Shown here: piece by piece, positions 33,820 through 48,139 of the stretch
Layout: each line of letters opens with the position of its first letter
Numbering within the stretch: position 1 is the stretch's first letter
NCBI GenBank assembly: GCA_024195265.1
Contig: JAJLRJ010000009.1
Span: 10,009,291-10,073,290 of the forward strand
From: Dendrophyllia cribrosa
Taxonomy: Eukaryota; Cnidaria; Anthozoa; Scleractinia; Dendrophylliidae
DNA: 64,000 nt
Direction of reading: 5' to 3'
Made by a program: the position numbers and the translations under genes
The notes under the pieces: generated by a model
Seen by the model: only the letters and a program-made list of their open reading frames with translations
What the model was told of the DNA's origin: nothing
Databases searched by the model: none

Positions 33820-34640
33820 ACGGCTAGCTAGTAACGCAACATACTCATTATCAATAATTAACCTAAATTTTCACACCTTCCTCGTGGTGAACGCGTCTTT
33901 TGCTCAACAATATTCTACAGACATTGCAAGAACTTGATGCGTGAATTACAAAACAAAATTAGTCTTATCAGCTGGAGTTTTCGTCGATTCATCCCGGTTA
34001 CATTTGCTTTGCGTCCCCTCAAAAAACCAAAGAGAAAATTCTGTAATACCAGCGAGACGATAAAACAGCATTATTACAACAAATTTACCGCAGCAATTAC
34101 TATCGTTTGGATACACTAGTTTTATCCTATGCTTTTATAACTTTAGTACCATTGAAGGTATTTGTTACAATGCTATTTGAAACTTTTGTGAATTTTTTCC
34201 AAGTTCGCTGAAGACTCCCAACAATTAACCGAAGATGTTCCTAAATTTTCCGATTTTTATCCGAAGGTCATTTTCCGAAAATTACGGAAGATTATTGAGG
34301 AAGATACGAAGATGTTTCGATTCATAACTAGTTCAGACCACTTCTAGTTCAATTTACGACACCGGTACTACCGTAACTAACGTTGAAAACAGCCTGTGTG
34401 CAACGGTTTTGCAGCCAACGGATTCATTTACATCAAAACAGTAAACAGTGGCTTTAAAATATACTATAGCACGTAATGAGAAATCAGCTAGAAGTTTCAT
34501 AAAACAACCTAGCTAGGTGAAGTTTCTTTGTTGGAGTAAATCTTTTAATTGACCTTCTTGCCGAATTAGTGCATTTAAATATTATTTAATGATTGGCTTT
34601 AGTTCTATTTTTTTTTAATAAAAATATTTCGAGCACGCTT
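33820..34640. repeat. Diverged repeat of 1380-1560; no gene recognised
   Basis: 34165-34320 shares the ccgaagatgttcctaaattt type words with 1380-1560. The rest is unassigned. Confidence 0.45.
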
Positions 34641-34644
34641 TTAA

Positions 34645-35200
34645 GTGGAAGAATGGAGGAATTGCGAAACAGGTCAAGGAGAAACAACTTAGTCTTTTAT
34701 GACATCCCAAAAAAGGCTGAAGGAGCAGATTCTGTATCTCCTTTATACCAAATTTAATTTCACAACACATGGGCCTTGAAACTTTATGCGGTCAAGTGGA
34801 GTTAGAACGAGCGCATCGCACACCAACTAAGATATCTTCATCCTCCGGCTTTAGTTCATACTGACGTACGTTCGGCGATTATTTCACTTATTTGCTGCCA
34901 AAATGAGCATGGGGGAGATCTTTAGAAGGCGATTATTCGAATACAAGTTTCAAGGGCATTTCTTTTCTTTTTTTCAAAGTTCCCTATAAAGGTGGAGGGG
35001 ATAATACAGGCGAAATTCTTCCAAGGCCCCCTGTTATTCGAGAAAATGCGTTATGCGAGGAACTAGTTTATGTAAGGAATAAACAAATCACAGACAAAAA
35101 AACAAGAGGAAAAGGAAATAAGACAATAAAATTTAACATTTATATCGATGATGCGCTACAATGATGGAAAGGTGGTCAGGATATAGAAAACAAAAGCTTA
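34645..35200 (+). pseudogene. Degenerate L1-like ORF1 fragment
   Basis: One frame reads ELRNRSRRNNLVFYDIPKKA then EGADSV before a stop. A second frame reads HMGLETLCGQVELERAHRTP then TK. These match the RRM domain of L1-type ORF1 proteins (NRxRRNNLxxxGxPE..EG and IERAHR blocks; known). Later pieces near 35080 (KQITDKKTRGKG-like) may be C-terminal. Several stops and shifts make it dead. It could be related to the reverse transcriptase fragment at the window start. Confidence 0.7.
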
Positions 35201-37570
35201 AAACCCCATCAATCTTATAAAAACATCAATTTGACGACAATCTAATATTTATATTGAAAAAGAGAAGAAACAAAAAAGGTTTTTCAATTACGTTAACATG
35301 AGATGTTTATTTATCCCCTCTCACTGAATCTCCCAATAGCTTATTGGAACTTAAAAAATACGAGAGTATAGATTTGAAGAATGTAGACTTTATCCAAAGT
35401 GTTGCGATGAATTTAGTGTAGTTTGTTGTATTTTTGCTACTAAGTGGTCAGTTCTCAGTTAATATCGGATAATTTAACATGCTTTATTTCCTGGTACCAT
35501 CCGGCAACCTTTCAAAACAATGATAGTAATCTAGCAACTAAATGTAAAAGAGCAGAATTTGAATATACAATGAATTTGTTGATTACTTGATTATGTTTGT
35601 CAAGTAAAGGTTTTTGTGTCATCTCAAGGCGGCCATTCATTCATTCTCACGGTGTGTCAATGACTAACTGGCTTATGGCGGGAAAGCGCGCATATTATCG
35701 CCCGACGTTTTGCTTAAGAAAAAGTGCACCTTATTTGTTTTAAATTTGGGCAGTGAGATTCTAATATAAAACTAATTGTTCCACTTTTATGTCCCGACGT
35801 ATTCGCTTAAAAGCACAAAAAAAATACACTTTCGTATTTCATTATGATGAATTGATTTTCGAGTGTATGTTATGGAAATCATAAAAGATATTTTGTTGTT
35901 TTCACGGAAATTTGTCGGTTGTCGTTTATATTTAGGCGTATTTACCCGTTAATGAGAAATCATCGCGCTAATATGCAGTAATGGAATATGTACAAGACGA
36001 AATATTAACACCTTTTCGTTTACTGCGGAAGCAATTGTGATTATGATAGGAACGAAAAAAAATAATAGCTAACAGCTCAAAATATTTCCAGTATGTTACA
36101 AAAACGACGAATTATATTAATCGGTTATAAAGGAACGGCAAGAAACGACAGATGAAACTTTACGACTGTTGTAATTCATCATTTTACTTACAACTATTGA
36201 ATATGAAGACTGATTTAAAACAACAATACATCATAACGTGATAATGACTTTCCTCTGTCAAATACCCGCTTTTGATTGGTTGAAAATTTATGATTAGCAT
36301 TATTGCATTGGTTTTGCGATGTATTTGATTTTTTTTTTGGCCGCGACGTTTTTTTTTTTAGTTGCCGTTGCAACAACTTTTTAAAAGCCTTTAATGATTA
36401 TACGCTGACTAATTTATTGCTGATCAAGTCAGTCGTATTAAAACGACGACACCACTATTTAATGTGAGTATTGAAGCATTTTCCTGTAAATATATTGTAA
36501 ACAGTTTGTCGCTGATAATAATTTTCTTGTTTTATTTACAAATGCTGCGCTGAAACGATGTTAGGCAAATCATGTTTCTGAACAACTTTATATGGCGAGA
36601 AGAAAAAGTTAATTTCTCGCCTAACTTTGCTTTGCCTATTTATATGTTTTGGATGTGACTTGAAATTTTAATGGTCTTAACGCATTCATCTTTAAAATAA
36701 TTTCATGGAACTCGGTTGCCTGAAAAATTAAATGTGTGATGTTTTAACTTTTATTTAAAAACAGTGTGTGTGGGTGTGTGTGGGCGGGTATTGCGGCTTT
36801 TGTGCGTTATGCACACTATTAATTATTTCAACGCGAGATTACAGAAGTCGAAAACATTTTAGACTGAAAGACCTCTGTTACATTCAAGAAGTCCATGGTT
36901 ATGCAACAAATGAAAACATTGTGGATCATTGAAATTAACTTTGTCACCGTGGTATTCTTTCTTATAAAAGTCTTGCGGGTGGCATTTTATTGCCTCGGTT
37001 TGCGAAGTACAAGTCATCCTCCATCAGTATAAACATTAAAACATGCACGGAAAGGTCCCTAAAATTCACTGAGGCAGTTTTGTATTTTTAAGAAATGCAC
37101 AAATTAATTCACGAGTTTGGTGCACAAGAAGCTATTTATAAGACAAATGAAACCTAGCCTAAACGTACAATCAGATTCGGTTCATGCTAGAGTATTTGTG
37201 TGTAATTCAACCGTTTCGCATTTTTTTATTATGCTAATTTAGCTGACGCTGATTCTTATACTCGGAGAATATTTACATATGGCGTTATAATGACTCGAAA
37301 CGTTGGATTTTTTTGTTCGTTTTTGCGTCAGTCTTTTCATTACCCAACCATTATTGATTTCAGCGAAAATAGCAGCTATATATGCCGGCCATACTTCGTT
37401 CTCGTCAAACGTTTGATGTTTTGAAACTGGGACGTCTTTTCTACTAGAAAATAAATACGCACACGAAAAAAACAATAATATTTCGAGAACCTGGTCTGGA
37501 TCAATAGAGCTGTGGACAACCCCATATCTTCAAAACTTGCCTTTTTCAAACATATTATTTTTTTTAAGAA
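35200..37570. other. No gene recognised
   Basis: AT-rich sequence. A tg-rich run near 36762-36785 and short chance frames were seen, and nothing else can be supported. Confidence 0.4.
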
Positions 37571-37753
37571 TTGATTCATGATTACAGCGTGTGTCTATCG
37601 AGTTATGGATGCAAGCGGGAAGTTTTGATAGCACCAGGGAAGCGTAATAGTTGCTCGAGGCGATAGCCGAGAGCAACTCTAGCTTCACTGAAGTACTCTC
37701 CAATCTCCCAAGTGCAGCCATAACTCGATAGAGCAAAAAGTATGAACCAATTA
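37571..37753. mobile_element. Palindromic MITE, family GTGCACTATCGAGTTATGG (copy 2)
   Basis: ctatcgagttatgg..gcgggaagttt on the left and cataactcgatag..gtatgaaccaatt on the right, with the shared core gcgatagccgagagcaactc. More diverged than the 17532 copy. Confidence 0.85.
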
Positions 37754-38373
37754 TTTTGTAACATAGCGACAATGAAAACAAACGACCGCAAAACCGAATG
37801 GGTGATACTGGGCCTTTAATTATCTCGCGTAACTTTTCTCATTCAACCTTCGGTCTCTTATTGACTTATCCATTTTAGCGAGTGTGTTAATAAACTCATA
37901 GTATTGTATATATAAATTTCTAAACGAATCACTTGGAGAAATTTATATATGTAAAAAAAAAATAATAATAAATAAAAAAGCCACAATGGATTCTACATTG
38001 TGAATATTCGATTGTGGAGTAGTTACACTACTAGCTATACTTCGAATTCTTAATTTCTTATGTACCTTTAAAGCGCGATTTCACTATAGTACTTCAGTAG
38101 AGTTCTTGTTCCGACCTATACTAAACGAAGAGCAATACACATGTAGCACATCTTGAATGACGTAAGTGTTATTATAGATACTTTGATGATAAATATCTTC
38201 CTTCAATATCTTCTAAGATTTTTCTGCCTTCAGTTCAGTTTTCATTTACGCCAGTTGAAATATATATTGCCGAGCATTTGTTTGTAAAATGTATGGATAC
38301 CAGAAAACCGAGTAGAGCAATAATATATGCCATGCGACGATGAACTCTTAAATTAATTTTATACCTATACGTT

Positions 38374-38588
38374 CATGGGAAAATCCCAGACGATCGGGGA
38401 TTTCATTGTTTCCCGACCGTCCCAGATTTTGCCGACTTATGAATCGTAGACATCTCCGATCAGCTGGGATGGTCGGGGTTAAATCGGGAAAATCGGGAGC
38501 CTTTCTATTTTTCCGACGCGTCCCAAATTTCTGTGATGATCGGAAACAGCAAAATCCCCAATCGTCTGGGATTTTCTCGACATATGAA
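38374..38588. mobile_element. 215-bp hairpin MITE upstream of the channel gene
   Basis: catgggaaaatcccagacga then tcggggattt is mirrored by aaatccccaatcgtctggga then ttttctcgacatatg. Inner arms use gggac / gtccc words. It ends about 200 bp before the gene's start codon, so it may lie in the promoter or 5' UTR. Confidence 0.85.
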
Positions 38589-38788
38589 AACCGCAGGCTT
38601 TATTGACAATTCACTTCTATTAAATCTTGTTAGTGGACGCGAAAAACTTATAAGTCATTCCTAAACAGGTTATTTTCCTTTTTACGTAGTCTGATTAAGC
38701 CAGAGTCATTGTTTTGGCTTACAATTTCGTTTTGACGACGTTGCGTTTTCCTTCTGTTGTATCTTTGGTAGTTTTTAAGCCGTCCTAG

Positions 38789-39029
38789 ATGGGTTGCTGG
38801 GAAGGACCAAGTGCTGGCAGCCTGGTTTACATTTTTACAGTTTTAGCCTTGCTTGGTTTCTTTGGATGTACACCAAGTACCTCAGAAGAACCAACTGAAA
38901 GCGAGGATATAGGGAGCGGAAATGTCAACTGCCCTAAGGTGTTGACTGTAGCTTGGGATGAGAATCTGTTTCGCCCACCTTATGTGACAAAATCAAACAC
39001 TACAAATGATTACGATGGACTTCTTCCCG
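38789..39029 (+). CDS. Exon 1: signal peptide and start of S1 lobe
   Basis: ATG at 38789 is the only upstream in-frame start giving a signal peptide (LVYIFTVLALLGFFGC). The linker STSEEPTESEDIGSG precedes NCPKVLTVAWDENLF, the first strand of the ligand-binding fold. Donor cccg|gtaagt, phase 1. Splicing completes the alanine of YDGLLPA. An upstream TATA box was not evident. Confidence 0.88.
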
Positions 39030-42000
39030 GTAAGTATTTGCCAACTTTAGATCGGCTTGTTTTTAAGTGGTTATACACTCCAACCTGCACGAGAGACTAG
39101 ATAATTTAAATAGAGGCGTTCGTATTACAAAACAGAGCTAGAGTTTATTTATATTATGGTCAGTTAAGGGACCAAGCGAACTGTTTGTATTATTAAAGAA
39201 ATTGTCCGTACTGAGACGTTCGAATGCGTCCGCATCGTTTTTAATCATGCCTTGACTAAACTGGATTATTTTGAGAGGCGTCCATAATATAATATAAGGT
39301 TGTACATTTTTTTACGATTGTTTCTTTACCATCGGCAACAAAATGTTTCTTCCCGCAGAAATATTTCCTAAACAATATTTACTTCGCCGGGGAAAAAAGA
39401 CGCATTTGAATCTCACCGAGTCATGATCAGCATGAATCAATATGAGTTTGCCTTCAATTCAGTGGAAATAAACCCGGCCATTAAATTTCGTATTGCTGCC
39501 GGTTTTTATTAAAGTTACGTTGTTATTTTTTTATTTCTAAGCTCAAAACACCAATCTCTTAAATGGAATTTACAATTAAATCCTTTCAGAAAACATCAAT
39601 CCTTCTAAGTAGTAAAATAGTTATATTTAAATCTAACCCATGCTATACGGCAGAAATTTGCATGCCGGATATTTCGAATCCAAGTTATTAAATTGTCTCA
39701 ATTTCCAAAGGTCCAAGTAGGGACACAAAAAAGCGCATTAAGAAAAATGAAACCTGCATGACATTATGCTTTAAGCATTGTTTACAGATTGACTTAAGCG
39801 TTGTCTTCAGCATACAACTGTCTTAGTTGAAGCTGTCTGAACAAAACAAGTCAGTTTTGCAAACGCTATATCTAATTTGGTGGTCGACTCATGGGGAGAC
39901 TCATTTAATTTTCGGGCATACTAATTTTCAAGATACCGGTACTTTGTTTTTCGCGTCAACTGATTTTGGTGAAAATGAAATTGCATAGCATGAATTCTGT
40001 AACTAATAGAGTTCGGTCAATATTGTATTCGCGAATTAATGACTGCTTATCCACAGCAGGATTCTATTGTAATACAATAAACTTAGCGATTTTGGAAAGG
40101 GTTATATTTAGCGACACCAAATGTTCGCAAATTTGCATATATCATTTTGTGACCTCAAGTTATTAAATCTTCGCGATTTCATCGAACATATCAAAATGTC
40201 CAAGCAACAAAAACTATCGGATTTAGAGGAAATAAAATAAAAAGAAATCAAATGTACAGAAATTGATTGGCGTAGTCTTAAATACACGACTGAATTGAAC
40301 TGTGCATGATGTCCAACAAAACAAGTCAGTGTTTAAAACATTTCATTTTAATTACATCTATTTGACATATACCTAATTAATTCAATAAAGGTTGCTTTGG
40401 GCCTTGGGCATTGGGCGTTGGGAAGCTATTGTTTGGCGGTCAATGTGTTCCGTATGCCCAAATGCCAATGACCAATTGCCAAAGCAACCTTTATTGAATT
40501 ATGTATGTAAATCATCTACATTTAATGTTCGCGCATACTAAAATGTTTAAAAGCTCCCAAATCCTTTATTTTTGATTTGTCGCTTTTCTGGAAAGATTTT
40601 ATTAATGGTAGGATTATTACTCGTGACGGTACGGCAACGAGTTAAGGTTTGTCCTCCGTTTTTCTTTCTCCGTGTTTTCGTTTCTACTTTTATGCATCGC
40701 GTTAGATCTGGGTACGAGAATACGCACACATGCACTGTGAGAAAATTTTGAGCTCACAAAACTTGAGATTCGGTGTGATCGGCGTCGTTTTGCAAGCAAA
40801 AGCGAAACAAATTTGGGTTTAATTGTGTGTTTACGTATAAGTGTGTGTCGTCGAGTAACGTACATTGCACATACAGATTACCAACTGATTTTTCCACGTT
40901 CTCGTTGCCGTCGCCGAAAAGCCTAGGTAAATTGATTTTACCTAGGTAAATCAAATTTACCTAGCTAGGTAAAAGTGCTTCGTGTAACCGCGGCTTATTA
41001 CATGCCAGCTTACTAAGATAATTCGTGGATTTGGCACAGAAGAGCGCTATTCGGTCACATTGTGTGTTCTCTCAGGGGTCTTTTCAAAGCAGACTTTGTT
41101 TCCTGATGATTAACTTCTGAGAAGCTGTTACCTATGATTTATCTAAATAACTTCTTCTTGCGCGAAGTCTTTGTTTGAAAAGTCGTATATTTTCTTCAGG
41201 GTACGCTCCGGGATGGACCCTTGCTAAATCCTTTCTTGTGCCTTGGAGGAGAGCAAGAGGAAAATGCCTGTATTGGAATAACTTTGGGTTGATAAATATG
41301 GATTACAACCTATAGACAATTTTACAACTTTACGCTTGTGTGTGTGTTTAATTTTCACAGCTTTTCTGGAAATGATGTTGACTGAATGTTGCCGACAAAT
41401 CCCGACCCTGGTGTACAACAGTTCAGAAACAGCTGATCCAGATTTGCATCTTCCTACCATTGTCAACCTTGAAGCTGACTGCAACTCAAACAAGCACTCA
41501 AATCTTGTACCCATGGTGCCAGATACAGGGATTGCGTTCGTCCTTGTTAAGAACAACAAGAGTAATCCATCGCTCCAGATGATGAAGTCTCTCTTTTCTA
41601 CATGGCCTGTTCTCGTCCTTACGCTCATTTTGTCATTGATTGCTGGAATCATTGCTTGGTCATTGGTAAGTTAAATAAAACAACTTTCAATAGGGGAATC
41701 TTTGTTTACCATTTTGCTTTATTAGCATATGCGCCTCGTTCTCTAAAGCCTGCCGCACACTTGAGGAAAGTGCTGAGCAAAATTCCTCGCGAGGCAGTTA
41801 GCTCAGCTGTTTCCGCAAGTGTGCGCTGGATTTTTGGTGAGTTTTTCGCCTCGCGAGGTCGTGAGGCAAATATCTGACGTGTTTGATATTTTTTGCCTCA
41901 CGAGACAAATTCCTCATCGTGTGCGGGCGCCGCGAGAATCTGGCTGAGCCAAATTAATCGATTAGCCAATAAAATTGCATGGCAAGCTCACGTGATTTCA

Positions 42001-45000
42001 AGCTCGACATTCAAGATGGCGGACGACGAGATGTTAAAACTTCTCGTAGTGCTTCTTATTCGTTTGTTTGTGGTCCACTCAGAATATACAAAATGTAATA
42101 TTACATTTGTATAACTGCAATTGCTGTAATTGATATTGAAACAAAGTTTTAATATCCACTTTTTTAGAATATTCTTAGGATATACACCTAATTGCAGTAA
42201 TGTTGTCATAGGAAAATAAAAAAAGCCAAATAGGAATTAATTAGCTTAATCATCATTCACAGCGACACGCGGCACGATTAAGCGTGCAGCGGCTATTGTT
42301 AATTTAAATTAAGCGTGCAGCGGCTATTGTTATTTGTGTCTAATTAATTCCTATTGGCCTTTTTTCCATTTTTCATTTTTCCATGACAACGTTATTGTAA
42401 TAGACCATTTTCGATATATTAAAATTCATACTTGGCTCCGAGGCTTGGGGGAATAAAACAAAAGAAATGAATAATTCAACGCTGAACCTCAATGTGATTT
42501 CTTTTGTTTTATTCCCCAAGCCTCGGAGCCAAGTATGAATTTTAATATATCGAAAATGGTCTATTAGGTGTAATTTAAATTTAGCATTTTATTAGATTTT
42601 AATACAGTAAACATGCAACATACAAGGCTGCATAGAACTCGACAAGTTTATCCTCTAGGATAACTTCGTTAACCACACTCCTGTCCGCCATCTTGAATGT
42701 CGAGCTTGAAATCACGTGAGCTTGCCATGCAATTTTATTGGCTAATCGATTAATTTGGCTCAGCCAGATTCTCGCGCGCCCGCACATGATGAGGAATTTG
42801 TCTCGTGAGGCAAAAAATATCAAACACGTCAGATATTTGCCTCACGACCTCGCGAGGCGTAAACCTCACCAAAAATCCAGCGCACACTTGCGGAAACAGC
42901 TGAGCTAACTGCCTCGCGAGGAATTTTGCTCAGCACTTTCCTCAAGTGTGCGGCAGGCTTAACCTACCTACAAAAATATCAACTCTGAATATTGAAAGGG
43001 CATAGCACAATTGGCTTTCTCTGAAAATTTGGGCCCGATATACTAGATACACTTCATGCAATGCTGTATTAAAAACTCAAAATTTTACAAAGAATGTATG
43101 GCTCATTAGCGCTTTTGCCACCCAACAATTTTTCGGTTTTTGATAGCAGATATTTCCTTAAATATTGCATGGAAAAAGCTGAAAATTACTAAGTTTAGCA
43201 AGCTCTTTCAACTTTTGAAGTCACAATTCGTATTTGGCATGATGCCTTCTCTACGCAGATTCGTATGCTTAAAGGAAGCAAAATGTAAACAATAGGCCGG
43301 TTCACACTAGGGCCAAAGTGCACTTGAAGTGCACTTGATAATCAAGTAGACTTGAGGTCTACTTAGGAAAGACGAGACAATAGATTTTCAGTCATGACTA
43401 CGCACAGCGTGCGTATTTAGATGCAAATTACTTGCGATCGCAAGTTGGTATGCAGTTGATTAGCAGTGATAAACAAAGTTGAAGCACTAAAGTACGATAT
43501 GCATAAGGGCCTGGTCGCACTTAACAGTCAAAAACAAAAATTAGCCCGTGCAAAATGACATAAAAACAAAAACATTCCACAAAAAGCGTGTACCACCGGA
43601 GCGGTTTCTTTTGTTTTCCTCGATTTTTGCACGGGCGGATTTTTGTTTTTGACTGTAGTGCGACCAGGCCCTAAAACGCTAAGTCGATAGTAAAATATTT
43701 TTTCTTATCATGTCAAGTTTTATTTGAACTTAATTCAGCAAAACATCGTCTCAGAGCCTGGTGTAACGCTATATGCTCACTTTTTGTTAATTTTTGGGAA
43801 CTTTTTCGTGCTCGTCATAAAAACATGTTTTTGCATCTCGTGAGTATTGAATGCGCACATGGCTGTAGTGTTTTAGATTGGCTAAACCTAAGAATTAGAC
43901 TACAACCTTTTTTCTCAATGTAGATTTTGTTTACCCTACGTCGGCTTGAAATACGCCTTCCAATACAACAGCTAAAGTAAAACTTGAGATCCTGCTTGAA
44001 AATCGTTTAGAAGTCGTCCGTAACTGCGAATCGTAAAGCAAAACGCAGAGAGCTCGTTCCCTGTGGAATTCAAAGTTGCACGCACACGTGCTTTTTGCTG
44101 CACGGCTTTACTGTCATTGGTCTAGTGCGCTCCCAAGTAACGGGTAGACCTTACTTTGAAGTGCACTTGTTTTCCTTTTTTACGCATATCGCCAGGGCTA
44201 CAAAGAATCCACTGTGCGGTCATTAAAACGTTCACACTCCAAGTACGCGATTCCGCACAAACCAACAGCACGTGCCATTCAAATAGACGTTTTTGATAAA
44301 AAAGAAGGGAAATATGGAGCTTTTCGAAAACGAACCTACTGGAAATTATTTAACTTTCTAATTACATTCAGCTGATATTAATTTTTACCTCTTTGATACA
44401 TTTTACAAGAGATTTAAACGTGTAAATAAATCAGACGAGTGCTTCTATTGAAACGTAAGTCTGACTTAGAAAACGCTCTCAGAAAGGAGTTCACACTACA
44501 AGTACGTACCAAGTGCACTTCATGTGCACTTAAGAGCCCTAGTGAGAACCGGCCTAATGACGTCAGCAAAGATTCCACTATAAGTCAGTTTCACGATGGC
44601 TTCATTGGACTTATTACAACTACCAGAATTCATTTCGTTTTTGTTTCGCAGCGTAGTTTTTCCAGTATCCCAGGGAGGTCGAAATAACATAAAAAGAGAA
44701 AGGATTCTGGTTGTAAAATTGTAGTAATGTGATGTTGTAGTAATGCTATCGTGAAAATTGCCTTTTCGCTATTATTTCAGATTCAAAGGTCTTAGGTAAC
44801 TCATTAGTGCAATTTTTTCAAATTACTGAGTAAGATCCAAGAGACTTTTAAGTATTTTAAAATTAAGATTTATTAAAATTAAGACTAAATTAAGATAACA
44901 CCAAATTAAGATTAGTGTTAAAACACCAGTTGTAAGCCTCCAGGGTTCACAAACACGATATTAACTCCTTATAATTAACAATGAGATTGTGAGCTCGAGA

Positions 45001-47670
45001 TCTCTATGCCCGAATCAACTGTCACTCGACAGAAATCAAGAGCGAATAATCTAATTGTTTTAGTATAAATCTACTAGACGTTCAAAACTTAACAACAAAT
45101 TAAATACTCTTCACAGACATTTTGAAAACGCGAAGAAGCGACCACCATTAGACTTAACTTACTCTACTCACTTTCTATAACAGAATAGATAGTGAGTAAC
45201 GTAGCCAATAAGAGAACAGCATTCGTGATAGAACGCTAGTAGATTTATACTAACGTTTTATAGCATGCTGTTACGGTCAACGTACCCAACTAGAAAAAGT
45301 TTCAAATGAACTGAATTTACCTGATACATGTAACTGTAAACGTGGCATTTTTTCTGACCAATTCAGTCCCTAATATAATGTAACGACGTCACGGAAAACG
45401 GAAGTTACGTCGTGATCTCCTAATTACCACCATGTTGGATTTCCTAAAAAGAAATGAAATGCAATAATGAAACGATAATGATATTTAAAGTGCAAAGGGT
45501 TCTACAAAACATAAAGATTATTGTCATAATCGTGGATTGAATAGAAAATTCAAAATTTGGATAAAACTTTCTTTGTCAAAGCGCGGTTGCTTTGAGACGT
45601 CATGTATTATGAATACAAATGTCTTACATCACAATACTTTCAGATTATTTTCAGAAAAAGTGTAAGTAGGCTATTATCGTTAAAAGTATGGGATATAAGA
45701 TCAGCAAATGGCAACCGACTGTGAATAGCTGATTAAAAATAAATGTGGTTATGTTGTTAGGAGACCTGGAAAAACCCAGAGGATTTCCCCCATACATTTA
45801 CTAGAGGAACATGGGAAGGCTTTTGGTGGGCGTTTATTTCTATGACAACTGTAGGGTAAGTAGTTTTATCCATATTTAATAAGGCCACCTAGAATTCAAA
45901 GCAGATGAACTTGAAAGCTAAGAGCCAGAAAAAAAATATTATAAAACGAGTTAACAAATTACTGCATGTGACCATTATGAAGTGCCATAATCAATTAATA
46001 GCGGAGCTTTCGCGGGCCGAAGGCTCGCTCACAGAGCTCCATACTCATAGACCCATGCCTGTCATTTTTCATGGTCATGGCTAACGGACTGTTTCGCGGG
46101 CGCGTCCGTCGCCCAACATACAAACACATGCGCGTACGACATCGCGCAAGTGCTTGGTTTTCGTCTTATTGGAGAAATAATGCACATGCATTTAAAATAT
46201 TCAAAATGCAAAAAGAGAAAGATTTTAAGGATATTCCGAAGCCGCTATAGTGGAAAAAGAAGAGCTTTAAGGGGATAAAATCTTGCTTCGAAGAACTTCA
46301 TACGTTTTTATGAATGCGGGGTGATATTTCTTTTTCGGAAGTTAGAACCGAAGAATCGGAGTTTTAAAGAATTTCCAAGCAGCCGAGGGACTTAAAGGTA
46401 AAAGAAATTACATTTTCGATGGGAATTTATGTTGAATTTATGTTCAGGGAGCTCCGCTGTTAGATATATTAGTTCTTGTATCATTGTATCAAGCTTTAAC
46501 GCTACCGGGAAAACGATTTTTAGTAGAGGGGATGCTTAGCAAGTTTTCCTTTGTGATAATAATTCACCGCCTTAAAATAAGCGGACAGTAAGTGAGGAAT
46601 TCTGGTAAATGCATCGCCATAAAGCAAATGATGTATTGCTAACTTTAACCCTCAGACGTTTGTTTGTTTATCCTTGACAAACATTTTGGCAAAGTTTGGG
46701 GAGATTCAGGTGCTATGGCAACGAGATATAATGTCATAAGCAGCATGAGGTCAAGTCATTTTGGAATAAAAACAAATAAAAATGCTACGAAAAGCAGCAA
46801 AATGTCTAATTATATCATATTTTACAACTCTCGCATAAATCATTTTAAATTTCTTCATTTTTTGGACAAATTTGAATTATGAGTAAAATCCAAGATTGGC
46901 GGCCACGTTGGCCGTCATTTTGGATGACGTCACAGATCCCAGCAGCGCCATAACCCATCATTTCTACCCTATCTTGTAGCGCACATCACAGGCTATCTAT
47001 AAGAGGTAAAATGCTTTCGAAATATTGTAACACCACCTCCCCCTTTTAAAAGTTTGCGTGTACGTCCGATGGTTAAAGAGACTGTTTTTTTTTTCTAAAC
47101 TATAAGCGGTCCAACTACTTTTCGACGCGCAGGCGAAATGTTGGCGTGCATTGACGTGTTTCGAGAATAGAACTGAACATTCAACTGGATCCTAATGTTA
47201 TCTTTGTTAGAAAATAAAAGGCGAATAAAAAAGAAGATGAATTTGACATTTTCCTTTTCTTTGCCAGTTATGGAGATCGTTGCCCACGGTCAGTGGGTGG
47301 TCGGCTGTTTGCAGTTTTATGGATTTTAGTGGGGATTTGTGTCTGCTCAATTTTTACTGCATCTCTGACTTCAACTCTGACAACTCTATCATTGAAAACT
47401 AAAATTGATTTACCAGGAACAAAGGTAAGTGAAAATTCATTCATCGAAGATAATCAGCTAGGAATTGAGAGATGAATAACAGCGGGGTCGTAGCTGTCCA
47501 AACGATGTCTGTGATATTGGCGAACGATACAATTGATATATCATTTGAACAATGCCCCTATCCTTAATCCCTATCCCAGCGGGACAAATCTATTGTTTTC
47601 TTAGCGAATCACGGATATCGTTTGGATAAGTGCAGGACTACCCCAGCGGGGTCGTAGTCGAATAAAGGGG

Positions 47671-47701
<31 letters not shown>

Positions 47702-48096
47702 TGTGGAAGATTGAAACACAAAATTGATAAGATAAAGTGGCCACAGATTCGCTCTGACAAAGGACTAGCGCTCGAAACGTCAGCTCTTGAACAACTTTGC
47801 GGTGGCTAATTTGCCTTATAAACTCAGTTGATACAACCAAATTTTGGTGTGGAAATTAAGAGGCAATGTTACAAAGGATGTAAGTTCGTTTCCAATATAC
47901 CAATAAATTAATGGGTGTGTGATATTTTTAGAATAATCAATTTAAAGAGTATTCAGTAGCTGTTTGTCTATTCTTAAGACACATTTATGTAAAGTATTGG
48001 AGTTACCTTGGAAACGAGATATGACATCATAAGTAGCATGATGTCAAGCCATTTTTAATCAAATGCAAGGGTTTTTTTATTTTTTTCGGTAAAAAC

Positions 48097-48139
<43 letters not shown>

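Noticed and set aside
41200..41320. Candidate exon after tttcttcag (GYAPGWTLAKSF or TLRDGPLLNPF readings)
   Set aside because: In the phase required by exon 1 it runs to a stop with no usable donor. The other reading does not match the splice phase. Exon 1 joins 41361 perfectly.
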